64,000 nucleotides of DNA from SZUA-442 sp963759175 (GTDB lineage: Bacteria > Actinomycetota > Acidimicrobiia > Spongiisociales > UBA5794), in contig CAVWXP010000017.1 of NCBI GenBank assembly GCA_963759175.1, positions 1 through 64,000 on the forward strand. The letters run 5' to 3'. Numbering within the stretch: the stretch's first letter is position 1; each line of letters opens with the position of its first letter. The notes beneath the pieces are model-generated. The model did no database searches. It was given only the letters and a program-made list of their open reading frames with translations, and had not been told where the DNA came from. Positions 53,048 to 62,439 of the stretch are shown here, piece by piece. Position numbers and translations under genes: made by a program.

Positions 53048-54181
53048 TCAAGGGATGAGGATGACCCTGTCCCCGACCTCGGACCATTCGAACACGGCCT
53101 CGGCGTCGTCCCACAGCTGACGGATGCACCCACCCGATCGGTGCGTCCCGAGTTGGGCGGGTACCTGCATCGGATCGTCGCCCGGCCGCACGGGAATCGA
53201 GTGGAAGCCATAGGGCCATTCGCCCCTCGCGAAGCGAACCATGAACTCCATCGTGATCCCGTCGTAGGGAGCCCACGCGTAGCGCGACTTCGAGTAGACG
53301 TTGTAGCGCCCAACACCGGGAACGCCACGGCGCCCCGACACCTGGTGGGTCTTGGCCAACTCGCCGGTCCCCTCGACGAGCCAGACCCGCTGGCCGCTGT
53401 CCGTCAGGATGATGCGCCGCCCCGATCCCTCGTCGGGGTACGGGAGCGGGGGCTTGGTGGGAGCCACGGTGCCGGTCCGATAGACATACTCGCCGGACTC
53501 GGTGAACTGCACGACGACCTGCCCGCGATGCATCTCCCCCGATGCGAGGCGATCGACCATGGCTTCGATTCCACCGACACCGGGCTCGCGACCGAGGACA
53601 TCGCTGTACAGCAGGGAGACGAGTGCGGCATCGTGGACGACGCCGTAGCGCTGGACGAACTCCTCGGCGTGCGTGAACGCCTCGGCGATCGTCACGAGCG
53701 GAAGGCCGTTCCAATACCGTCCTGCCCAGTACTCGAGCTCGAACGAATCCGGCTGCCTACCGAAGAGCCCGCAGTACAGGCGAACGATCGAATCGGACAC
53801 GTCGCGGTCCTGGCGCTCGGGTCCGGTGAAGGCGAACGCACGCACCGCAGGTACTCCGAGGTCGACCCCGGCACGCAGCACGCTCGGATCCGACACGGCG
53901 CCCGTGGCAATCCACAATGCGGTCTCGTCCGGGAAACGGATCAACTCGAGAGGTGCATCCTCGGCATCGGGATCGTCGTGGTTGAACGCCGCGTCCTCGG
54001 CGACCGAGGACCCCGGCGTGAGGAACGCCCGGACGGCATTCACGCCCGAGTTGGCGACGACACACTCGGACGACGGTGCAGTCTCGTCGTTGGTGGCTGC
54101 GCCGACGGGCGCGACGAGCGTGGCGACCATCGCAATGGACGCGCCAGCGAGTGTTGCCAGACGTAGGGGCGTGAATCTCAC
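53048..54181 (-). CDS. Secreted L,D-transpeptidase with DUF4214 repeat region
   Basis: 377 aa. Signal peptide (about 28 residues, ending VGAATN). Middle: two DUF4214-like units (RLYCGLFGRQPDSFELEYWA; LLYSDVLGREPGVGGIEAMV). C-terminus: YkuD catalytic domain with GTHRSGGCIRQLWDDA, the H-x3-G-x4-C-x-R pattern. It probably forms 3-3 peptidoglycan cross-links or anchors proteins. GTG 54181 has TACGAT 6 nt upstream (leaderless). Confidence 0.85.
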   Translation of the reverse strand: MRFTPLRLATLAGASIAMVATLVAPVGAATNDETAPSSECVVANSGVNAVRAFLTPGSSVAEDAAFNHDDPDAEDAPLELIRFPDETALWIATGAVSDPSVLRAGVDLGVPAVRAFAFTGPERQDRDVSDSIVRLYCGLFGRQPDSFELEYWAGRYWNGLPLVTIAEAFTHAEEFVQRYGVVHDAALVSLLYSDVLGREPGVGGIEAMVDRLASGEMHRGQVVVQFTESGEYVYRTGTVAPTKPPLPYPDEGSGRRIILTDSGQRVWLVEGTGELAKTHQVSGRRGVPGVGRYNVYSKSRYAWAPYDGITMEFMVRFARGEWPYGFHSIPVRPGDDPMQVPAQLGTHRSGGCIRQLWDDAEAVFEWSEVGDRVILIP

Positions 54182-54311
54182 GGGGCAATCGTAGTGCGCC
54201 GTGCAACGGCGTCGAGCACTCCGCTACGACACGGACGTCGAATCCGTCACACCGATGGCGTAGGGTCGTCCGCAGGTGGCCACAGAGCCCCTTCGCGATG
54301 AGGAGACAGAC

Positions 54312-55103
54312 ATGGGACTCGCACACGGAACGCACGGCTGGACGGATGTCGCCAGTCCCGACATGGAGGCCGGCGCTGCCTTCTACACCGGCCTCTTCGG
54401 ATGGGCGGCCCTCGACAGCGGCCCCACCGAATCCATGCCCTACACGATGTTCACGATGGACGGCAAGCTCGTCGCCGGCATGGGACCGTTGAGCCAGGAG
54501 CAGATCGATGCGGGACAACCCGCCGCCTGGTCTGCGTACGTCATCGTCGACGACGTCGATGCGATCCATGCACGAGCGATCGAGCTCGGCGCCATTCCCC
54601 TGATGGAGCCGATGCAGATCATGGACTCGGGGAAGATGTCGTTCATCGTGGATCCCGTCGGCGCGGCCATCGGGTTCTGGCAATCGGGAACCCACGACGG
54701 CGCCGAGGTGTTCAACGTGCCCGGAGCCGTCACCTGGAACGATCTCGCCACTCGCGATGTGGCGACCGCCACCGCGTTCTACGAGGCACTCGTCGGTTGG
54801 AGGACCCAGGCGATGGAGATGGGCGAGGGCACCTACTGGACGTTCATGAACGGCGATCGCATGAACGCCGGGGCATGGGACATCACCGGCCACCTGCCAG
54901 ACGACACACCATCGCACTGGATGAACTGGTTCCTCGTGGCCGATTGTGCTGCCACGGCGGCCAGGGCCACCGAACTCGGCGGGACCATCGTGAGGGAGCC
55001 CGGCCCCGACGAGATGGGGGTCTCGGGCGTGATCGCCGATCCCTTCGGCGCGGTGTTCGGCATCATCGAGACCGACCAGGTGGACGAACAACCCCCTCGT
55101 TGA
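54312..55103 (+). CDS. VOC-family protein, two glyoxalase-like domains
   Basis: 263 aa with tandem VOC modules (WTDVASPDMEAGAAFYTGLFGW; WNDLATRDVATATAFYEALVGW). Similar proteins bind hydrophobic or antibiotic ligands; no enzyme activity can be assigned. AGGAGAC precedes ATG 54312. Confidence 0.8.
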   Translation: MGLAHGTHGWTDVASPDMEAGAAFYTGLFGWAALDSGPTESMPYTMFTMDGKLVAGMGPLSQEQIDAGQPAAWSAYVIVDDVDAIHARAIELGAIPLMEPMQIMDSGKMSFIVDPVGAAIGFWQSGTHDGAEVFNVPGAVTWNDLATRDVATATAFYEALVGWRTQAMEMGEGTYWTFMNGDRMNAGAWDITGHLPDDTPSHWMNWFLVADCAATAARATELGGTIVREPGPDEMGVSGVIADPFGAVFGIIETDQVDEQPPR

Positions 55104-55142
55104 TGGATGTGACGACCGACGTCCTACGTGATGCCGCAAGCG

Positions 55143-55158
55143 CTGTCGGCGCCGACAG
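55143..55158. repeat. Perfect 16-bp palindrome
   Basis: CTGTCGGC-GCCGACAG, between the VOC stop and the favoured start of the sugar dehydrogenase. Could be an operator or part of a terminator. Confidence 0.4.
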
Positions 55159-55171
55159 TGCGCCAGTAGCG

Positions 55172-57049
55172 ATGGCTGAGTGGCACACTGCGGTCGTGCG
55201 TTGGCGTCTGATCGTGATCCTGACCCTTGCCGTGGCAGCCGTCATGGTGTGGAATCCCGATGCCTCGTCGGCGACGACGGACGCCGACGAGGTCGGCCTC
55301 GTCGACCCTGCGACGGGCCAGTGGCGGCTGCGTTCGTCGAGCGGCGACATCGCCACCTTCTACTACGGCAATCCCGGGGACATCCCCTTCGTCGGCGACT
55401 GGGACTGCGATGGCATCGACACCCCCGGCCTCTATCGCCAGGCCGACGGATACGTGTACCTGCGCAACTCGAACTCGGCAGGCAACGCTGACGTCTCGTT
55501 CTTCTTCGGGAATCCCGGCGATGTTCCCCTCGCCGGGGACTTCGACGCCGACGGATGCGACACCGTGTCGATCTATCGGCCCACCCAGTCGAGGGTGTAC
55601 GTGATCAACGAACTGGGCAGCAGCGACGGCGGCCTGGGCGAAGCCGACTACAGCTACGTGTTCGGCAACCCCGGCGACGATCCCTTCACGGGGCGGTTCG
55701 GCGCCAACCCGGCCGACAGCGTCGGCCTGTATCGAGCGTCGACCGGCTTCACGTATCTGCGGCTCACCAACACCCAGGGCAACGCCGACATCGACTACTT
55801 CTTCGGGAACCCGGGGGATCGGTTCATCGCGGGCGATTGGGACGCCGACGGATTCGACACACCTGGCGTCTTCCGGCCGTCGCAGGCGACCATGTACCTC
55901 AAGAACACGAACACCCAGGGCAACGCCGACGTGTCGTTCCCCTTCGGAGAGGGAACCTGGCTCCCGGTTGCAGGTCGATGGGGCGACATCGATGCCCTCC
56001 CTCCCCTCACCCTCGAGCTCGTGGCCTCCGGCCTGTCCCAGCCACTGTTCCTCGATGCCCCGCCCGGCGACGACCGCCTGTTCATCGTCGAGAAGGGTGG
56101 TGACATCCGCATCGTCGACGGTGACGGCGTCGCTCCACAACCGTTTCTCAACGTGGCGGTCTCGACGAACAGCGAACGGGGACTCCTCGGGCTCGCATTC
56201 CATCCCGACTACGGCGTCAATGGACGGTTCTTCGTCAGCTATACGGATCTCGGAGGCACGACACGCGTCGTCGAGTACTTCGCCGTCCCCACGAACGACC
56301 TCGCGTCGCCGAATCCGATCAGGACGCTCCTGTCCGTGCCACAGCCGGCACCGAACCACAACGGGGGAATGATCGAGTTCGGGCCGGACGGGTACCTCTA
56401 CGTGTCGATCGGCGACGGCGGCGGATCACCGGGATCACGGCCCCAGAGCACGACCGATCTCCTCGGATCGATCCTCCGCCTCGATGTCGATGCCCCGGTC
56501 TCGGCCAACGGAGCACCCGGGAACCCCTACGAGAACGGACCCGGCGACGACCGCATCTGGGCCATCGGTGTCCGCAACCCGTGGCGGACCTCGATCGACC
56601 CCACCTCGGGCACCTTCATCATCGCCGACGTCGGTCAGGACCGCAGGGAAGAGATCAACATCGCACCCATCGGTACCGGTGGCCTCAACTACGGGTGGCC
56701 GATCACCGAGGGTTCACTCTGCTACCCGAGCGGCACCGGATGCTCGACGGCCGGGTTGAGCCTCCCCGCCGTCGAGTACCCACACAGCGAGGGCAGATCG
56801 ATCACCGGTGGGTACGTGTACCGGGGCGCAGCCATGCCCGACCTCGCCGGCAGATACTTCTACGGCGATTTCATCACCGGCTTCATCCGGAGTTTCTCCA
56901 TCTCGGGAACCACGGCCGTCGACCACCTCGACCACGGGTGGGATCTCGGCACCGTCGGCGGACTCGCCTCGTTCGGGACCGACGGCTCCGGCGAGCTGTA
57001 TGTCGTATCGATCGGTGGATCGGTGTACCGCATCGTGCGGGACGGGTGA
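55172..57049 (+). CDS. Secreted PQQ-type sugar dehydrogenase with FGNPGD propeller-like repeats
   Basis: 625 aa. Signal/TM segment (RWRLIVILTLAVAAVMVW), then four to five repeats of about 50 residues with FFGNPGDVPLAGDFDADG and YLRLTNTQGNADIDYFFG (FG-GAP-like), then a GSDH-type six-bladed propeller: LFLDAPPGDDRLFIVEK, RGLLGLAFHPDYGVNGRFFV, NHNGGMIEFGPDGYLYVSIG, IGVRNPWRTSIDP, YRGAAMPDLAGRYFYGDF. The family oxidises aldoses with PQQ; the histidine in PNHNGG fits. ATG 55103 overlapping the VOC stop and GTG 55196 are alternative starts. Confidence 0.85.
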   Translation: MAEWHTAVVRWRLIVILTLAVAAVMVWNPDASSATTDADEVGLVDPATGQWRLRSSSGDIATFYYGNPGDIPFVGDWDCDGIDTPGLYRQADGYVYLRNSNSAGNADVSFFFGNPGDVPLAGDFDADGCDTVSIYRPTQSRVYVINELGSSDGGLGEADYSYVFGNPGDDPFTGRFGANPADSVGLYRASTGFTYLRLTNTQGNADIDYFFGNPGDRFIAGDWDADGFDTPGVFRPSQATMYLKNTNTQGNADVSFPFGEGTWLPVAGRWGDIDALPPLTLELVASGLSQPLFLDAPPGDDRLFIVEKGGDIRIVDGDGVAPQPFLNVAVSTNSERGLLGLAFHPDYGVNGRFFVSYTDLGGTTRVVEYFAVPTNDLASPNPIRTLLSVPQPAPNHNGGMIEFGPDGYLYVSIGDGGGSPGSRPQSTTDLLGSILRLDVDAPVSANGAPGNPYENGPGDDRIWAIGVRNPWRTSIDPTSGTFIIADVGQDRREEINIAPIGTGGLNYGWPITEGSLCYPSGTGCSTAGLSLPAVEYPHSEGRSITGGYVYRGAAMPDLAGRYFYGDFITGFIRSFSISGTTAVDHLDHGWDLGTVGGLASFGTDGSGELYVVSIGGSVYRIVRDG

Positions 57050-57052
57050 CCC

Positions 57053-57550
57053 ATGGCGTCGCGACCACCGATCGAACCTTCAGGATCCTCGACCACGGAT
57101 GAACCCATCCTCGTAGCCATCGACGTGCCCCTCGTCGGGGACGAACGACGAAAGAACTGGGCGAAGATCGTCACCAACGTGGACGACTCGTTGGCATCCG
57201 GATGGGCCTACGAGGGGGATTTCATCGCGACCGGCGGGATCCAGGACGTCCCCGTCGGGTCCATCCTGCTCGTGTACGGCGAACGCGGATCGCGTACCAA
57301 TCCCCAGATCGAGGCACGTGTGCTGCGGGTCAACGCGGACGCCACGGTGTCACTCATCACGGCGGCGAAGGGCAGGGCATGGGCCAGGACCCTTCGGGAC
57401 CAGATCCTCGACCTGATGGACCAACAGGCCGCCGCCCCCATCGAACAGAAGGCATGGGATCCGACCCTCATGGGGTATTCGACCGCTGCGCTCCGGTCCG
57501 AACTCGATCGACGCTCCGAGGAGGAAGCGAGCGGGTCGCCGGAGGGGTGA
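57053..57550 (+). CDS. Hypothetical protein, 165 aa
   Basis: Not recognised. Soluble alpha/beta protein with PILVAIDVPLVGDERRKNWA, PVGSILLVYGERGSRTNPQI and a C-terminal helical part. Starts 3 nt after the sugar dehydrogenase stop, so co-transcribed. Confidence 0.6.
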   Translation: MASRPPIEPSGSSTTDEPILVAIDVPLVGDERRKNWAKIVTNVDDSLASGWAYEGDFIATGGIQDVPVGSILLVYGERGSRTNPQIEARVLRVNADATVSLITAAKGRAWARTLRDQILDLMDQQAAAPIEQKAWDPTLMGYSTAALRSELDRRSEEEASGSPEG

Positions 57551-57624
57551 CTAGTCCCTCGGGTCGATCAGGAAGCACCCTCGGGCCACGTCCACACCTG
57601 ACCGATGACATGGGTGGAGACACC

Positions 57625-58644
57625 ATGAGCAACCACCGCACCATCCCGCCCGCGTTCGTCATCTTCGCCATCATCGGCGGATTGCTCTTCCTCATGGGCG
57701 GCATCATCACATCGATGACGCCGAACGACCGTGCGGTGCTGGCGGCGGCCGCCGTCGCATTCGTGGCCCTCGGGGCCTACACCGTCGCCACCGTGTTCAG
57801 GTACAACCGAGTCGTCGCCGAGAACGACACCCTCGTCGATGCGACCGCGCAAGCCACACGATCCGACATCGCCCTTCGCACCCGGATGACGCACACCGTC
57901 CGGGAGCCACTGGCGATCATCGTCGGCCTCGCCGACAGGCTGGCCGAAGAGGAACACGGCATCTCGACCGACGAACGACGGGCGATGACCCGCGAGATGC
58001 GAGCGAACGCCCGCGAGGTCGAACAGGCGCTCGCCGACCTCGGCAACGACGGAACCGCGTCGCCGAAACGGACCGTCGAAGGCATCGTCCTCCTCGATGA
58101 GGAGCTGCGCTCGGTCTCCTCGTCACACGTCACCGACACGACCTTCGAGGGCTGGCTCGAACCGACCCGCGCATGGGGCGACACGGCCCAGGTGCGCCAG
58201 GTGCTCCGCACGTTGGTCTCCCACGCAACCAGCCACGGCTGTGACACACTTGCGCTCAAGACCGCTCGCATCGGCGAACGGGCCCAAGCAACGATCTCGG
58301 GCCGATGCGCCATCTTGTCGCCAGCGGGCATCGCTGCCCTCACCGGCAACGCCACGAGCACCGATCTCGACGATGGCGACTATCGCACGATTCGCGACGC
58401 CCACGACCTCGCTGTGTCGATGGATGGGACACTCGGATATGCCGAGGCGATGGGTGTGACCCATATCATCCTCGAACTGCCCGCGGCGCCCCAGGACCTC
58501 GGACTCACCGCACCACGCACGAGTACCCCCACACCACCACGCGTCGTGGCACCGATCTCCGAACGCCCCGTACCCCCGGCCACGTTCTCGTCGGCGGTCT
58601 CGCTCAGACCCGAACGGCCGACGGCTGCGATCAGGTTCTCCTGA
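57625..58644 (+). CDS. Membrane histidine-kinase-like protein with degenerate ATPase domain
   Basis: 339 aa. Two TM helices (PPAFVIFAIIGGLLFLMGGI; RAVLAAAAVAFVALGAYTVA), a DHp-like helix with MTHTVREPLAIIVGLADRLA, where H-x3-E-P-L replaces the usual HELRTPL, and a C-terminal domain laid out like HATPase_c (QVRQVLRTLVSHATSH; DDGDYRTIRDAHDLAVSMDG) but without the N-box asparagine and glycine-rich loops. Probably cannot bind ATP; could be a phosphotransfer or signalling scaffold. GGTGGAG precedes ATG 57625. Confidence 0.65.
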   Translation: MSNHRTIPPAFVIFAIIGGLLFLMGGIITSMTPNDRAVLAAAAVAFVALGAYTVATVFRYNRVVAENDTLVDATAQATRSDIALRTRMTHTVREPLAIIVGLADRLAEEEHGISTDERRAMTREMRANAREVEQALADLGNDGTASPKRTVEGIVLLDEELRSVSSSHVTDTTFEGWLEPTRAWGDTAQVRQVLRTLVSHATSHGCDTLALKTARIGERAQATISGRCAILSPAGIAALTGNATSTDLDDGDYRTIRDAHDLAVSMDGTLGYAEAMGVTHIILELPAAPQDLGLTAPRTSTPTPPRVVAPISERPVPPATFSSAVSLRPERPTAAIRFS

Positions 58645-59079
58645 TCACGCCTCCGTGAGCCTGCGTTCGAGCGGCCCGTTGCGACGTGTCGCAAAACGCA
58701 ACGCGTGGAGGGCGAGGGCGATGCCCCAGATGGCCGCCACGTAGTAGAACCACCACCCACCTCCATCGAGGACATCGACAGCGGCGAGGATCGCGACGGT
58801 GATGGCGTACGCGAGGGCATGGCGCAGGAATCGCATACGTCGCCGAACGCTACGGCGCGACGCTTTGGCCTCCGACCGTTGCGTGCGATCGAGTTCACGG
58901 ATCGCACGATCGACGATCTCCATCGAGATGCCGAGTTCGGCTGCGATCCTGTAGATGTCCGAGCGCCCGAGGTCGAAGTCATCGCCTGGCATCCGTGCCT
59001 CGAGCTCCCCAGCGAGGTCGAGGATGTCTGCGGTCTCGTCCCGATCGAAACGGCGAGTGTCCTGACGGATTCGGTCCAT
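58645..59079 (-). CDS. 2TM-domain protein
   Basis: 144 aa. The N-terminal helical part (DDFDLGRSDIYRIAAELGIS, IVDRAIRELDRTQ) resembles the short region found before 2TM domains; two TM helices near the C-terminus (YAITVAILAAVDVLDGGGWW; AAIWGIALALHALR). TACCCT stands 6 nt before ATG 59079 (leaderless). Abuts the kinase-like stop. Confidence 0.7.
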   Translation of the reverse strand: MDRIRQDTRRFDRDETADILDLAGELEARMPGDDFDLGRSDIYRIAAELGISMEIVDRAIRELDRTQRSEAKASRRSVRRRMRFLRHALAYAITVAILAAVDVLDGGGWWFYYVAAIWGIALALHALRFATRRNGPLERRLTEA

Positions 59080-59209
59080 CGACAAAGGGTACTCCGCCCG
59101 CACCGTGGCGCCACAGCCGCCGGGTGCGAGGATCGGACCCACGATCGGACCACTGTTGCCGGGGGGCATGGCAAGCGAGTAGCTTCATGGAACCCAGGAG
59201 GACCCCACA

Positions 59210-59965
59210 ATGTGTTTCGATGTCGATTCCGAACCGCCGGTGCCAGCCATCGCCGGTGGATCCGTCGCACATGCTGACATCACGCTCGAAGCTGCCGATG
59301 GGAACCGCTTCGCCGCATTCACGGCCACCGCGGGATCCCCGTCTGGCATCGTGATCCTCCCGGACGTGCGCGGCCTCTTCCGCTTCTATGAGGAACTCGC
59401 CCTGCGTTTCGCCGAGCACGGGTACGACGCCGTCGCCATCGACTATTTCGGCCGCACCGCCGGTGTCTCGAAGCGACCCGAGGACTGGGACTTCTGGCCA
59501 GAGGTCGAAGCAACCACACTCGACGGCATCATCGCCGACACCCGCGCGGCCATCGACCATCTGAGAGATGGGAACCCCAGCAGGCCCGTCTTCCTCGTCG
59601 GATTCTGCTTCGGGGGATCCAACAGCTGGCATCTTGCCGCCGCGGGACTCGATGTCGCCGGCGTGATCGGCTTCTACGGCCATCCCGACCGGCCGGGGTT
59701 CCCGCAGGGGGCACCCTCGGTGCTGAGCGTCGTGGATCGGATCTCGTGCCCCGTCCTGGCGCTCCAGGGCGGTGCGGACCCCGGAATACCTGTCGAGGTG
59801 GATGACCTGTTCCGCGATGCCATGGCGGCAGCCGACGTCCCCGGCGAGGTGATCGTGTACGACGATGCCCCACACTCGTTCTTCGACCGCAAGCAGGACG
59901 CATACGTCGACGAGTCGGCCGACGCGTGGAAGCGGATCCAGGCCTTCCTTGCAACCAACGCCTGA
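59210..59965 (+). CDS. Dienelactone hydrolase family protein
   Basis: 251 aa alpha/beta hydrolase. Catalytic cysteine in GFCFGGSNSW, aspartate in GGADPGIP, histidine in DDAPHSFFD, the Cys-Asp-His triad of dienelactone hydrolases. Substrate unknown. CAGGAGG precedes ATG 59210. Confidence 0.88.
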   Translation: MCFDVDSEPPVPAIAGGSVAHADITLEAADGNRFAAFTATAGSPSGIVILPDVRGLFRFYEELALRFAEHGYDAVAIDYFGRTAGVSKRPEDWDFWPEVEATTLDGIIADTRAAIDHLRDGNPSRPVFLVGFCFGGSNSWHLAAAGLDVAGVIGFYGHPDRPGFPQGAPSVLSVVDRISCPVLALQGGADPGIPVEVDDLFRDAMAAADVPGEVIVYDDAPHSFFDRKQDAYVDESADAWKRIQAFLATNA

Positions 59966-60003
59966 GCGATCGGCGGATCCCTGTCTCCCCTACGCTGGTC
60001 CCC

Positions 60004-61338
60004 ATGTATGACGACCTACGCGCACGCGTCCGTGCCGACTTCCCCCGCGCCCGATCCGAACTCGAAGCCCTGATTCGCATCCCATCCGTGAGCGCACCCG
60101 GATACGACCCGGGGCACGTCCGGGCATCGGCCGAACTGGTGGCGTCGATGCTCACCGACTCAGGTCTCGACAACGTCCAGCTGCTCGAACTCGACGGTGC
60201 CCATCCCGCGGTGTACGGCGAACGCCAGGGCCCCCCCGGGTCGCCGACCCTCCTGCTGTACGCCCACCACGACGTGCAGCCACCCGGACCGGCTGCCCAG
60301 TGGGAGACCGACCCGTTCACCCCCATTGAGCGAGGTGGACGGCTGTACGGACGCGGATCCGCCGACGACAAGTGCGGGATCGCCATGCACCTCGCCGCTG
60401 TGCGTGCCTTCGGCGATGCGCTGCCCCTCACGATCAAGGTGTTCATCGAGGGCGAGGAGGAGATCGGCTCCGCCCATCTGGTCGACTTCCTCGACACCTA
60501 TGCCGACCTCCTCGCATCCGATGCGATCATCATCGGCGATGCCGGGAACTGGGCGCCCGGGGTGCCGGGATTGACGACTTCACTTCGCGGGCTCGTCGAT
60601 TGCATCGTGACCGCCAGGACACTCACCTACGCCGTGCACAGCGGTTCGTTCGGCGGCGTCTACCCCGATGCGATCACCGGCCTCGCACGCACCCTCGCCA
60701 AACTCCACCACGACGACGGAAGCGTCGCCGTTCCCGGCCTCGTGGCCGACGAGGTCGAAGGGCCCGAGGTGACGACGGCGGATCTCGAGGCCCAGGCCCT
60801 TCCTGTGACCGGGGTCGAGCTGGTCGGTACGGGATCGCTGGCCTCGCGCCTGTGGCGTCAGCCCTCGATATCGGTGCTGGCCATCGAGGCCGTGCCGCTG
60901 GGCGAAGCGATCAACCAGATCGTTCCCGAGGCCAGGGCCAAGGTCTCGATGCGTGTTGCTCCGGGCCAGGACATCCGCTCGGCGGTCGATGCACTGACGT
61001 CACACCTCACGGCGTCGGCTCCGTGGGGTATCGAGCTGACGGTCGAACCGGGTTCGTCGGGCGAAGCCTTCGAACTGGCGACCTCCGGCCCGACGTACGA
61101 CGCCTTCAGGGCGGGCATGGCCGAGGGATACGGCACGCCGGTGATCGAATTCGGCATGGGGGGATCCATTCCGTTCGTCGCGGCCTTCGCCGATCGGTAT
61201 CCCGATGCCGAGGTGTTGTTGATCGGCGTCTCGGATCCGACGAGCCGCTACCACGGACCAAACGAGAGCGTCGAGATCGCCGATTTGGAGTCATCGATCC
61301 TCGCCGAGGCCGTGGCGTTCCGCCTCCTCGGTTCATAG
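60004..61338 (+). CDS. M20-family metallopeptidase
   Basis: 444 aa di-zinc dipeptidase/deacylase. Metal ligands: YAHHDVQPPG, GRGSADDKCG, EGEEEIGS and IIGDAGNW; dimerisation lid in the middle (HSGSFGGVYPDAITG). Resembles cytosolic nonspecific dipeptidases (CNDP-like). TACGCT (59991-59996) lies 7 nt before ATG: leaderless. Confidence 0.9.
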   Translation: MYDDLRARVRADFPRARSELEALIRIPSVSAPGYDPGHVRASAELVASMLTDSGLDNVQLLELDGAHPAVYGERQGPPGSPTLLLYAHHDVQPPGPAAQWETDPFTPIERGGRLYGRGSADDKCGIAMHLAAVRAFGDALPLTIKVFIEGEEEIGSAHLVDFLDTYADLLASDAIIIGDAGNWAPGVPGLTTSLRGLVDCIVTARTLTYAVHSGSFGGVYPDAITGLARTLAKLHHDDGSVAVPGLVADEVEGPEVTTADLEAQALPVTGVELVGTGSLASRLWRQPSISVLAIEAVPLGEAINQIVPEARAKVSMRVAPGQDIRSAVDALTSHLTASAPWGIELTVEPGSSGEAFELATSGPTYDAFRAGMAEGYGTPVIEFGMGGSIPFVAAFADRYPDAEVLLIGVSDPTSRYHGPNESVEIADLESSILAEAVAFRLLGS

Positions 61339-61363
61339 CCGTCGCCGCCGGTACCGTTCACCC

Positions 61364-62371
61364 ATGCGTCGCCCCACCACCGCGCTCGTCGTGATCGCCG
61401 CCCTCGTGGTCGCCGTAGCGCTTGCTCTCCGGTCGAATGCCTCCTCCACCGACGAGGGCGCCACCACGTCATCCGCACCTTCGGCGACGACGACCCCCAC
61501 GTCGCCATCGAGTACCGCTCCTGCGACGAGCAGTTCCCTCGCCGGGACCACGGTCCCGTCGCCCAGCGTCCCGGCGTGCGACCTCTACGACGAGATCGTG
61601 GTCACCGGGTCCGTGGAATCCACGGACCTCGTCGAGGCCTCCGGACTCGCCGTGAGTCGCGCTGCGAACGACGTCCTGTGGTCCCACAACGACTCGCGTG
61701 GCGATGCGGTGCTGTTCGCGTTCGACCGCACCGGATCCGACCTCGGCACCTTCGCCATACCGGACGCCTTCGCCATCGATTGGGAGGACATGGCAGCCGG
61801 ACCCGATGCGACAGGTTCATCTCCCTACCTCTACGTCGGCGACATGGGCGACAATTTCGACATCCGAGCAGGGATCGTCAACGTATGGCGGGTCCCCGAT
61901 CTCGACCCCGTGGAGCTCACGGATGCCTTCCCCGAGAGTGTCGCCCTCGTCTATCGCATGCCCGACGGGCCCTACGACGCCGAAGGCCTATTCGTCGACC
62001 CGCTCGAACCTGCGCTCTACATCGTGACCAAGGATCGTGATCAGGCGTTCGTCTTCAAGGGCTCGCTCGAGAGCACCGGCACGACCCAGGACATGGAGTT
62101 GGTCGCCACCTTGTTCCTCGGTGGCGAGGTCTCAGGTGCCGACATCACGTCAGACGGCCAGATCATCGCCTTCCGCGGGTACGACACCGTGTGGATGTGG
62201 AACCGACTCCCCGGCCAGTCCATTGGCGAGGCCCTCCTCGCCGAGCCCTGCACGGCGCCGTCACCCGATGAGCGCCAGGGCGAATCGATCGCATTCGACG
62301 ACCGGTGGGGGTACTACACGATCAGCGAGGGCACGGCACCCGCCATCAACCACGTGCCCTCTGGCCGGTGA
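61364..62371 (+). CDS. Secreted propeller-like protein with Ser/Thr linker
   Basis: 335 aa. Signal anchor (ALVVIAALVVAVALAL), a low-complexity Ser/Thr/Pro linker of about 45 residues, then a beta-propeller-like domain (SGLAVSRAANDVLWSHNDSR, YLYVGDMGDN, YDAEGLFVDP, VSGADITSDGQIIAFRGYDT) similar to phytase-like or esterase-like secreted domains. Activity not assigned. TACCGT 6 nt before ATG (leaderless). Confidence 0.7.
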   Translation: MRRPTTALVVIAALVVAVALALRSNASSTDEGATTSSAPSATTTPTSPSSTAPATSSSLAGTTVPSPSVPACDLYDEIVVTGSVESTDLVEASGLAVSRAANDVLWSHNDSRGDAVLFAFDRTGSDLGTFAIPDAFAIDWEDMAAGPDATGSSPYLYVGDMGDNFDIRAGIVNVWRVPDLDPVELTDAFPESVALVYRMPDGPYDAEGLFVDPLEPALYIVTKDRDQAFVFKGSLESTGTTQDMELVATLFLGGEVSGADITSDGQIIAFRGYDTVWMWNRLPGQSIGEALLAEPCTAPSPDERQGESIAFDDRWGYYTISEGTAPAINHVPSGR

Positions 62372-62439
62372 CCGGCGCCGGTTGTTCGCCCGACGACGGA
62401 TCCGGATCCGGGGCATCGGCACGCATGGCAGACCCTGCG

